Source: Corella eumyota (lineage: Eukaryota; Chordata; Ascidiacea; Phlebobranchia; Corellidae). From it: a stretch of DNA of 64,000 nucleotides. Within the stretch, counting starts at the first letter, position 1. Each line of letters starts with the position of its first letter. Below are positions 25,057-35,501 of the stretch, piece by piece. The stretch spans positions 20,460,001 through 20,524,000 of the forward strand of contig OY720098.1 in assembly GCA_963082875.1 (NCBI GenBank). Reading direction: 5' to 3'. Position numbers and translations under genes: made by a program. A model generated the notes under the pieces. It was not told the origin of the DNA, did no database searches, and saw only the letters and a program-made list of their open reading frames with translations.

Positions 25057-28000
25057 ATGGAAAGCTCTCAATGGGAAAATGTTTGTGATTTAAACGAACA
25101 TGTTTTGAAAGTTTTAAATTCGTTTGGTTTTCGAACGATGACTTCTGTACAAGTAAGTTTGGTTGTTATAATGGTAATTGTAAGTTTATAAACGCAACAC
25201 TATATAATTTAGTAGAGATTTATCCTTTATATTAAAACTTTATAAACAGTATATAAATTGTAAATTTAAAGGTTTCTATATACATTATCAGCACTTTTCG
25301 TTAACATTTATTGATAATGTGTAATGGTCGTCTCTTAAAGAACTCAACATAGAGTAACATTTGTTATTGTGGCCCAGTTTTGAGTTGACTTTGCCAGTTT
25401 TGGATATTGTTGATCATGATTGCTTTTTAATCTGATAATTAAACTGCTAACTGCTTTTAAACTTAGCAAAAATGTGTGTCTTTTAAATGGCTTGACTCAA
25501 GAGCGCTATGGCATGGAGGCAGTAAGAGTCAAACTAATGATTTTATGTTGTAAATCCAATTGTCTTAACGTTTACACCAGGGCACTAGTCCTAGTTAAAA
25601 TCTTCAAATTTTTAAATTCTTAAAAAGTTTGTAATTTTTAACTGTGTTAAACTAAACTTAATTCTTAGATTGCCACAATTCCTGTTTTCATGCGAAACAA
25701 AGATGTGTGCGTGGAAGCAGTAACTGGAAGTGGGAAGACTCTTTCCTTCATTGTTCCACTTCTTGAGATCCTCCTTAGGAAGAAGGAAAAGTTTAAGAAA
25801 CATCAGGTTTGGAATATTAAAACTTTTTGCCTAAGTGTTTTGACTTTTTTTAATTGGTTTTAGTTAAGGATCTTGTTCCATATTATTTTTAAAACTTTTT
25901 GAATTGATTATGAATATAATTTTTTCTTTGAAGGTTGGTGGAATAATAATCAGTCCCACGAGGGAGCTAGCAAGTCAGATATTTGAAGTTTTATCCTCAT
26001 TTTATGACTCGGAGAAATGTCCATTTACAAGTTGTTTAATGATTGGAGGAAGGGGAGAAATTGAGAGAGATCTACAAGAGTTTGAAGAAAAAGGTAAAGC
26101 TCTCTCACATTTTGTAAACGGAGTTTTTTTAATTTTAAAAGAGAGAAACTCTTGTCTTTAAAAAAAAGGGAAAATATTCCAATTCACAAAACCAATAAAA
26201 GTAATTAAATTTTTTCATTTTTGTAAGAAAAAGTTTGGGCCTCTTATTTTTTTGTAAGAAAAAGTTTAGGCCTCTTATTTTTGTATTTTACTGTTAGTTA
26301 TTCCATATATAGGTATATATATATATTTTAAAGTTAAACCATTTATAAATTTTTTTTTAGGTTCTAACATTATAGTTGCCACTCCTGGCCGAATTAGTTC
26401 TGCACTTGAGAAATCTGTAAGTCTAAGGTCTGGGGCTCGATTCCTGGAGATTCTAATTTTAGATGAAGCAGATAGATTATTGGACCTCGGGTTTCATAAA
26501 ACTTTATCAACTATTTTAGGGTGAGTGGTTTTTAATTTTTTGAGTTAATATGTCAAGATTTTAAATTAGAAATTTTACCAATAATTAAAAAAGCATTTTC
26601 TTTATGAGATAAATTAATTAAATATCATCAGAATATACAAATTAGGAATATAACTTATAATCAAATAAGGTAATTATTGGGCAGAACTTTTTAAATTTTA
26701 TGTTCACAGAGAAAAATGAATATTTATATAGCGAAATTTAAAATTATTGTATAGGTATAATTAAAGAGTAGCTACTTGCTACATAATGACTATTTAAGTA
26801 CTTATTATTTTTGTAACAATTACAGTTACCTTCCAAAACAAAGACGAACTGGTTTGTTTAGTGCAACTCAAACGAACGAAGTTGAACAACTTGTGAAAGC
26901 TGGAATGAGAAACCCGGTCAAGATTTCGGTCAAAGAGGTAGAGTTTTGTTTATTTGATTTACTAGTTGGTGTCTGACATCTAGTGTTTTAATTGTCATGA
27001 AACTTATATTTGTCTTAATAATTTATTTATTTTAAAGACCTATAAATTGGACAAAACTCAGCTTTTACTAACTTTTATTCTACATATATAGGTTCAATAA
27101 TTTTTTTTTTGTTACTTTAATTTTTTAATCTACAGAAAGCTGAACAGTTTGAATCAAACAACAACATTGCCGCCAAAACTCCATCTTCCTTAAGTAACCA
27201 CTACATTGTGTGCTCAACTCTAACTAAGTTCAACTTTCTGGTGGATTTTATATCAAATAACAAAGATGAAAAGATGTTGATTTTTTTTTCCACTTGTGCT
27301 TCGGTTGAATACTTTGGAAGAGCAATAAAAGGTAGGCATGCATATGATTAGTTTTTGTAACCATTTTATCGATACAAACTAAAATCAAGTATATTAATAT
27401 AGCATTTGTTATTGCATGCTGTAAGCCAAGTTTTAGCATATTGCTATTACTGGTTTTAGACTATTTTAGATTAGTTTTGGTGTTTGTAAGTGTTTTAATT
27501 GCCTTTAAATATTATTTATTTATTTTATTTAGATTTAATTGGTTCCAACCTCAATATTTTGTTATTACATGGAAAAATAAAGAAAAAACGCTTGGAAATA
27601 TTTTCGAATTTTAGAAAATTAACAAGGTAAATTATTTAAAAAAATTGTCGATTTGCTTAGCTTAACTTTATATTATTTTAAAAATTATTAAATAAATTGC
27701 AAATAAAATCTCAAAACTTAAATTTTTTTTTTCCAATATTATTTTTGACAGTTACCTAATTCTTTTTTAAACAGCCTAAGTAAAATTCAAATAAAAAAAA
27801 ACATTTTAGAAGTTAAAAATGTAATTTTATTGTTTTAGTGGAATTTTGATATGTACAGACGTGATGGCAAGAGGGGTTGATATACCTGAAGTAGATTGGG
27901 TTTTGCAATATGATCCTCCAAGTAATGCCAGGTTAGTTTACTTTAAATGTTTATTTTAATCAAGTTTTATAGTGTATGTTAAGGGGATAGTTACATGCTA

Positions 28001-31000
28001 GAGACTTAATGTTATAAGAGATAAGAAATGTCCATACTAGAATGTTTTAAGGTCTATATAGAAAGACTATTGCAAAATACCAGCATAGAAAAGTGTTCTT
28101 TGTTTTATTTTATTGATTATTTTAGACAAGCGCTGATTTTAAATTTAAACAGGTTGGTTCTTTTGATGTTTAATGCAAAATACTTTGTTTTTGAAAAAGT
28201 AAACAAAAAATAAAGTAAAGGTTTTAAAAGTTGAACATCAATTTACCTATAAAATAATTTTGATTTTAATTTTTATATCATTTAATTACTATAAAATTAA
28301 TCATGTTTGCTTATTATAAAATGGCCAAATAAATACTCTATTTGTCCAAACATAAGATTGGCTAATTTTATTGTCCATTAAAATAAATTTTGTTTAAATA
28401 TGATTAGAGAAATGAGCTTCAAAGATAAGATTTTGTATTTTGTGTTTAACTAATCTTCGTTTTTGGATATCATTAATTTGCGACAATTCGCTTGCAACAT
28501 ATTTCCCAAAAATATCTTCATTGTCAAAAGATTCTTTTTTCCTTATTTCTCTTCTGTCTTCACATTCTCTTTTTTCTTCAACTCTCTCAAATCTTTCCTT
28601 AAAATCATCATCTTTTCGACAAATAAATTTCGGTGGCGATGAATCTTCTTCAACAATTTTTCTTTTCGTTGATAATGCTTGCTCATGCGAAACTCCTACA
28701 TTTTGATTGGCTGTGGAAGTCCAACCAAGAACAACAGGATAGTTATCCTCATTTTGTGGGGAGTTAACGTATATGGGACTTTCCGGGGGTTGATTAACAT
28801 TATTTTGGGGTGAATTTGTGATGTCATATTGGTAAGTGTTCTCAAAAGAATCTTCGTAATTGTCTTCAATTGTTAATGCTTTCTCAGAGTTCGGCTAACA
28901 TGCAAAAAATTAAGAATTTGTTTGAAACTAATCCAGTAAATTTCAAATAAAAGAAAAGTTTATGCCTATTTAAATATAAAAGTTTTATTAACATTCTAAA
29001 TAATATAAAAACCGATCATTTATTTTTCATAAAAATATTTAAAATAAAAGCCAGACCTCATTATAGCTGAACTCCACATTCGGTCGATTTTTTCTTAAAG
29101 TTGTAAACTCGTCAAGAAACATTAACTTTTGATAAAACGGCCACAAGCTCGCCTCCGAGTGACCTAGTTCACCTTCTCTACCATTTTCCTCCCACTTCAA
29201 AACTTTGGCTTTCTCTCGAGAAAATTGACTTCGAACTCCGCGAAGTTTTCTCGCAACCTCGTCAGCTAGAACGTGTAACAAAATTAAATATGATAATGAT
29301 ATAAACTAAGGTAAATAAATGATAAAAGTTGTAGTGTTATTGGATAAAATTTTTTTTTAGAAACTGTATGTTAAAGGCTAAGCTGTTTATAAAGGGCATA
29401 ATAATAACCTTACACTTCTTTGGTTTTAAAACCTAAAATAATGCAATTTCACTTTGTTATTTAAAGGAAAATATTTACCATTTAACTTTTAATTTAATTA
29501 TTTTAAACTTTATTTAAAATTGTATACTTACCAGTAGTGTTTAGTTGCTCAGCCATAGATTCCAAAGCTTGAGCTCTAATTTCCTTTTTCTTGTAAATCT
29601 GAATTGTGTTGTTGTATAAACATGGGTTAGCTTCATACAATTTAATCAATTTATTCACTTTAGCTTTACTCCAAAATATTTCTAGTCTGTTGCTTAGGTC
29701 TTGTACATCCATTTTTGATGCTTTTTGGGAAAAATTCCTAAATTTATAAATAATTTAATAGACTATTAAACTAAAACTACTAAGTATAAATTAGCATATA
29801 AAACTAATATGTTTTAAAAAACACAGTTACATATACAGAGATGTTATCACGCCAAGGTTGCATATGCTAATAAATGATTTTCCAAACCTTTAACATAGCA
29901 TTTCTAAAACTGTATTTCTAGTATTTCTAATTTCTGTTTTTAAAGTAATTTTCCTGTCTACTCGCTATTCAACCGTTCAACAAGGTTTGTGTCAACACGC
30001 TTTGTTAAAAACAATCGCGCATTGTTAGCGCACACTCACTCCTATACTAGTTGATCAACTTTCTCATGTTGAGTGTGTGTGTAAAATGTTTTAGACAGGA
30101 ATGTAGGTCTGGTTGAGCGTCGTTTTGTAATACTGTCGTCAATTTAATTGACTAAATATTGATCGATAAAAATCAGTGAAATTAAGATACTGTTTCTGCT
30201 GTTAACCTCAGTATGTTAAACCTGTAATAAATGGTTTCTTAATTTTGTTGCTGTGGTTTTTTAAATTTATTTTAACTAACTATTTTTTTATTTTCTAAAA
30301 TACAATTTTAAAAAACTTCTTTTAAAAAATCTTTTCTAAAAAAAAAATTTAATAACTTTTAAATAGACCTTTTCTACTAAGGCTCCATTTGCCTTTTATT
30401 GTGTAAAAATGATATGTTCTATTACACTTATAGGTGCACTTATAACGAATCGCACATGACTTGCATTTTTCCGTTAGGGATGTATTTAATTTAAATATAG
30501 TTAAGTTAGTAAACGCCTACTTCAAAACGTTAATTTTTTTATAGATTTGAAGTTTCAAATCTAAATATATTTTCGTTAATTTAAAAATAAAACGATTTTT
30601 GTTTTATGAGTGTTTATGGTTTAAAAATGTTGTTGTATAACATTATACAAAAACAGACGAACAAACCTGAAAATTATGACGTAACAAATAATATAGTGTT
30701 ACGAAGAAATCAACAAATTTATGATTTTAAAGTTTATTTGTTGAAATTTCGATTTTTTAAACAAATAATTATTGGATAATAATTCATATTTTATAACGTC
30801 ACAGTTAATTAGTTTTATGGCATAACTAACAATATATCATTGTGACGTAGTGCCTTCGTACATCGATGCGGAAGAACAGCAAGGGTTGGGAGAAGAGGAA
30901 ACGCTTTAGTTTTTCTTCTAGAAACCGAAATCTCGTACGTAGATTTTATTGAAATCAACCAAAAAGCTCCAATGTTGGTAAGTTGGTCCAAAACTTAGTA

Positions 31001-32447
31001 TTCTGTGCTTTATAAATTATGTATAAAGTTAACTTAGGTTATGTTTTATTTGTTATTGTTGTTGTGTTATTTGTTTACTCCAACCCGGTATCGAGTTACC
31101 TGTGACAGTTTAGTATATTATAGATTATAATTGCCCGATAATTATACTGCTGATCAAGTATTGGCTCAGCAGGAGTTCATACCGTTTATAGCGCCTTACT
31201 CAAGGGTGCTTTAGCATAAGAGCAGTGGGGATCAAACCCACGGCAAAGGGGCAGTATTGTGTTTTTTTTGATAATTAAAGTAAAACGTATCATTACCGGT
31301 TTATTAAATACTTTTTCTTGTCATAGGAATATACCTCCTCGCAAGCCAACGAAACCAACTGGTTAGCTCAACTGCGTCATCTTGCGGAGAAAGATCGAGC
31401 AACAATGGAGCGGGGAACACGTGCTTTTGTGTCGTTCGTTCAAGCTTATGCTAAGCATGAATGCAGTCTCATATTTCGACTTAAAGGTAAGTTAAACGAA
31501 GTTTGGTATTTTTTTGGTTTAAGGGCAATTTTTGACTGCATTAAAAAGATAATCGAATATTACCCACTACCCAGCGTTTTGCTTGAGTAAAAAAAAGCAA
31601 TATTTTGCCATTTTGGACTTTACCATCTTGCAAAAAACCCTATAAAGTATTTAAATAACAAAAAAATGGTTCAAATCTATTAAAATTTTTAACTTTGTTA
31701 ATTTAAGTTTTCAAATTTATATTTTTAGATCTGAACTTGGGAGAACTGGCTACTGGATTTGCTTTGTTAAGATTGCCACGAATGCCCGAACTTAAGAAAA
31801 AATCCATCACCGATTTTCAAGAATCAAAAATTGATTTCAACTTAATACCATACTTGTAAGTTTTTTTTTGTAAATTAAATTTTTTTTGAGGATTTCTGAA
31901 ATAACCTTTAATGTTTTTTAGTAAAACAAATTTTAAATTACTTAGCTTAAAAGTGAAATTTGTATAAACATAATATAAAGTCTTTAAAACTTGGCTGTTG
32001 CTTATATTGGTTTATAAAAATATGTTATATAAACTCTAAGTTTTAAATTTAAATTGTTTCGGTTTAACTTAGTTTTGCAATAACATTCTGCTTTTATGTT
32101 AAGGGATAAGAATAGGGAAAAGCAAAGGAAAATTTCATTAAAACGAGAGAATGTTGAAAAAACGAAATACGTCAGCAAGAAACAAAAATCCTGGTCTCAA
32201 AATAAAGAGAAAAAGGAAACAAGAAAAATTAAAAAGGAAAAGAAAAAATTAAAGAAATTAAAAATGGTGAATTGTCTTTAAATTTATATTAAATTAAGAA
32301 TATGAATCAAATCGTTTTAAATGTGCTAATTATGGCCTAAAGAACTTATTAATTTTTTTGTTGCAGGAATTTAACGAAGAAGAAATAGAAGAATTACGCA
32401 AAGATGCTCAACTTGTGAAAAAATTAAAAAACAAAAAAGTAATTTAA
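25057..32447 (+). CDS. DDX55: DEAD-box RNA helicase DDX55 (yeast Spb4 orthologue)
   Basis: Thirteen exons: 25057-25152, 25669-25806, 25934-26093, 26361-26520, 26826-26937, 27136-27331, 27533-27626, 27839-27931, 30851-30977, 31327-31486, 31729-31855, 32104-32266, 32367-32447; 568 residues, against 600 in human. All helicase motifs are present: Q motif near 24-32, AVTGSGKT 49-56, PTRELA, TPGR 139-142, DEAD 166-169, SAT 197-199, [14 protein letters not shown] and HRCGRTAR 354-361. DDX55-specific blocks follow ([14 protein letters not shown], then [11 protein letters not shown]), and the tail is lysine-rich. The family acts in 60S ribosomal subunit assembly in the nucleolus. Intron 8 is 2.9 kb, far longer than the others, splits the codon for the serine before [11 protein letters not shown], and contains a whole gene on the opposite strand. 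Some introns also carry SINE copies. Confidence 0.97.
25343..25588 (-). repeat. tRNA-derived SINE, family 1, copy c
   Basis: Lies in DDX55 intron 1. It shares the tail end (tcaacatagagtaac), the gttgactttgccagttt block and the gactcaagagcgct core with copy a. The tRNA-like head is diverged. Confidence 0.65.
26221..26282. repeat. Two-unit tandem repeat of 31 bp
   Basis: Two adjacent units (ttgtaagaaaaagtttgggc, then cctcttattttt) differing at one base, in DDX55 intron 3. A recent local duplication. Confidence 0.8.
28394..29712 (-). CDS. MADF-BESS domain protein nested in a DDX55 intron
   Basis: Three exons: 29532-29712, 29057-29265, 28394-28894; 296 residues, fully in frame, inside DDX55 intron 8 on the opposite strand. 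Residues about 18-115 form a MADF domain (Myb/SANT-like, as in Drosophila Adf-1), with [44 protein letters not shown] and a [13 protein letters not shown] end. The last 43 residues resemble a BESS motif ([14 protein letters not shown], then [15 protein letters not shown]). Proteins with this pair are usually sequence-specific DNA-binding regulators, the BESS part mediating protein contacts; the family also includes domesticated transposon-derived regulators. The middle is polar and Asn/Pro-rich. Whether it is co-regulated with, or interferes with, its host gene cannot be read from sequence. Confidence 0.9.
30031..30077. repeat. Symmetrical hairpin around a 12-bp palindrome
   Basis: cacactca and its reverse complement tgagtgtg flank a perfect palindrome agttgatcaact (30049-30060). 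It lies about 320 bases upstream of the nested MADF-BESS gene start, inside the DDX55 intron. It could be a regulatory site for the nested gene; this is inference. Confidence 0.45.
31081..31258 (-). repeat. tRNA-derived SINE, family 1, copy d (shortened)
   Basis: Lies in DDX55 intron 9. It keeps the core (gagttcataccgtttatagc, then ttactcaagggtgc) and the B-box side (agcagtggggatcaaaccc). The A-box end is missing or unrecognisable. Confidence 0.7.
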
Positions 32448-33223
32448 TATTTTTATTTCAAATATATTTTAACTTAATTTCAATAATTAACAGAAATGGG
32501 CTTTTAAGTGTTTTTAAAAAATTTAAAAAGTATCACGTGACTTTATTAGCCAATTAGATCGTTTTATTGACCACGTGACAAAAACAATGTTGATCCGTTT
32601 CTATTGGTTACACTTGTGAATAAATGACGTAATTATTTAGATAAGCAAAGACGACTGTGATCGCCAACTTGAAATTAACGAAACGACCTCGTGACGTCAT
32701 CAACTAATTAGTGAGTATGACGTCATAATACGTTTTTTTTTAATATAAACACAAATATGTTTTTGTTCGTTTATTTAAGAAAATAATAAATTAAATAATT
32801 ATTCTAAACAATTAATAAATAAGTTTTTGAATATTTAAAATTCAACTTTTTTTGGAATGTTTAGATTATATTCGTCATCTCTTATCTGCAACGGGTCACG
32901 TGATTGTCCACGTGACTTGGTGATGCAAAAACCGTTAAAAGTTTTGAAAGAATTTTGTTTTTTAAAAATAGATGAGGTGTTCTTATTTAGTGGAATAAAA
33001 ATCAAAACAATTGCATATTAATCAACTATTTTACTTGTTAAATTAACACTTATTAATAAGGGCAGTCTAAATTTAAAAGTAACGGTAAAATTTGTGGGTT
33101 AAAATCTAACACGAAATTTTGCCCTTTTTCCGCCAATTTTAACACGTGTTTATTCAGATGTCACGTGACCCAAAGTTCGTTTTGGATGTTGATTTTACAT
33201 CAGTTTGTTTCAGTGATCCCAAA
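32448..33223. promoter_or_regulatory. Convergent intergenic region with a CACGTG cluster
   Basis: Two genes end towards each other across 776 bases. It contains six CACGTG sites (32534, 32572, 32897, 32909, 33143, 33162), several in the longer form TCACGTGA or CCACGTGAC, and two TGACGTCA sites (32692, 32718). CACGTG is the E-box core bound by bHLH-zip factors. As both flanking ends are 3' ends, an enhancer or termination-linked role is possible, but this is inference. No exon is seen. Confidence 0.45.
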
Positions 33224-35501
33224 TTAACTTTTAGCTGTCGCGAACTGATCCACGTTCTTCTGAAGACCACGTAATTCTCTTTGTGTCATTTTAAGTAAAA
33301 GTTTTCTCGCTTCAAAGTTATCAGCGATGATGAGTCCACGTTCAACTTTGTTAATGTAATCTAACATTGCCTTCACTTCACCACCGCTCTTTTGCGCCAC
33401 CACGCGGGGGGAAGAAACCACTTCTTTTTCTCTCAATCTGGTGAAATTTTCGAAACTGAATTTGTCACGTGACGACATGCTTCGTTGCTTCGATTTTATG
33501 TCGCTGCGTGACGTCACAGAACCTATCAACCGACGCTTGTGTCTTTCGCGTTCTAAACACCTCGATTTTTCCTCCATTTTTTTCCGGATTCGATCTTGTT
33601 CCGCGTTCGTCATCATCCCGAATTGACTCCCGGATTTGTTTTTCGCCGATTTTGAAAAGTTTTTGTTTGGGGTATTAGGGGAAGCCCCTGCTACGGACCT
33701 GCGACGAAACATCAAAAGATTCGGGGTTTTCAAGCTCGCTCTTCGTTTCGGAGAAGGGAAATTACCCTCGATTCGCTCCACATTTTCTTCCTGAGGTCCG
33801 CTGAAGTGAACAGCGGCAACCGCGGTCGAAGGTCGAATCTTTTGTTTCGTCATCATGACGTCATCGTTTGCGTAATCGCCTTTGATCGACTCGAGTTCTG
33901 CGTCGCGCTCATAATGTTCAGTTACAATTCCACTCTCGGGAATTTCCCGTTTTATAGGCGCTGTACTTGGTCTTAGGTTTACTTGAACTTTAATGACCTC
34001 ATCGATAAGCGAGTCTTCTACGTCATAGTCAGATGACGTCAGCCGGTCGTGACCACTTTGACGACTTTGTGCGCTGTTGAGTCGACTGCGGGAAGCACTT
34101 ACTGAAGATCTCTTCGGTTTATCTGGAGAAAATTTAAAAAAAGGTTACAGTTAAATAGCTCTTTCCCATAAAAAGCTACATTTCCTTATTTTTTAAAAGG
34201 TAATTTGATGGTAAATATAAATTTTATTCTGTATTGAATAAGCGTATAACATGCTGGCAGTTAGTATCTGGTCTATGACCTTACGTTTTGATATTAAAGC
34301 TTTCTTAACAAACCACAACCTTACTACTTACCAACCACTCCATACGGAGTCTCAGCAGGAAGTCTTCCAAGATGATCCGAGGAGGGAGGAGGCCTCCATC
34401 CACCCCCGAAACTCATCTGAGCGTTGGCACTAACTTGTGGGGTCACCTGGGAATAATTGGGGTTAAATAATTGCTCACTGATTAATTTTAACACTATCTT
34501 GTAGTAAAGTGGTACTAAAGTGAATGTGGTTAAATTTAACATCAGCTTATAATATTTCTTTATGTAAATGTCTATGTTATATTATTTATAATATTTATGA
34601 CCTAAGTATACTACAAATTTTTTTATTAAAATATTTTAAAACTTACATTTCTGTCTGGTGGAACCAATCCATTTCTCTTGTAGTAAATCTGTGGTGGGTC
34701 GTTGTCTCTATAACAACCTGACAACGCCCTCACTCTGTTCATGAACGCTCTTGAGCGCTCTGCTGTCATCTTCCGGTTGTGTTTCCGCGTCTCCCGCTCC
34801 GGAGTTGTGGTTGGTATCGTTTCTTTTATCACCTCTGTGAATTCTCCGCTGTGACGTTATAATAAAGTGTTATACGTCACAATCCATATATTAATGCACA
34901 CTTAGAGACAAAATTGTACAAATTTACAATCCATTATTACTGCATAAAATATACTATAACGTCATACCCGAAACTCATCTCGTCTTCGCTTTTTTCATTT
35001 TCCTCTTCTTTTTTGATCCGAGTTTCTTCAACCTGTAGTTGTCGATCATAAATTCGTTCTAATTTTTTCATGTACTCAGTTTCAAGTATTGCATATTCTT
35101 TACTGCGTAATTCTAAACAAATATAAGTGGGTAAAATTAGTTTTAAAATTGTAAGTTTGTTTTTAGGGAACATGGAAGTTAATTAAATAATTTTAAATGT
35201 CTAATTTTTATCCGTTTAAGAATTTAAAAGAACTTTTTTAAATCATTATTAAATTTTTGAAGTTTAATTCTTTTTTAAGGCCAAAATCTAACGATTAGTG
35301 TCAAAAATGCCAATTTTTACTAGTTAATTTTTACGATGTTAAATGTTAGTTTTACTTACTTTTATTCCAATCTAAATAAGAAGTTTGAACCACGAGTCTT
35401 TCATTCTCTAATTTGTTTTTGTGGACTCTTAATTTGTCGTTTTTTTTCGCTTGTTGTTGGCGATGGGCAATCAATTTATCTAACTTGCTGGTTTCAGGCA
35501 T
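33224..35501 (-). CDS. Unrecognised charged, probably coiled-coil protein
   Basis: Five exons: 35360-35501, 34968-35112, 34647-34848, 34332-34446, 33224-34122; 500 residues in frame with GT-AG introns. The first 100 residues are rich in Lys, Glu and Gln and look helical or coiled-coil (HRQQQAKKNDKLRVHKNKLE, later EYMKKLERIYDRQLQVEE). A middle part has short aromatic and proline signatures (DPPQIYYKRNGLVPPDRN, then WRPPPSSDHLGRLPAETPYG). The last exon is basic and Ser-rich (KRRASLKTPNLLMFRRRS) and ends in another helical stretch (MLDYINKVERGL, later KMTQRELRGLQKNVDQF). I do not recognise the family. The style recalls ciliary or cytoskeletal accessory proteins, but that is only a guess. TGACGTCA occurs in its exons at 33509, 33856 and 34034. 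Confidence 0.82.

Noticed and set aside
28440-28706. 88-codon Ser/Leu-rich plus-strand frame
   Set aside because: It is the antisense shadow of the last exon of the MADF-BESS gene.
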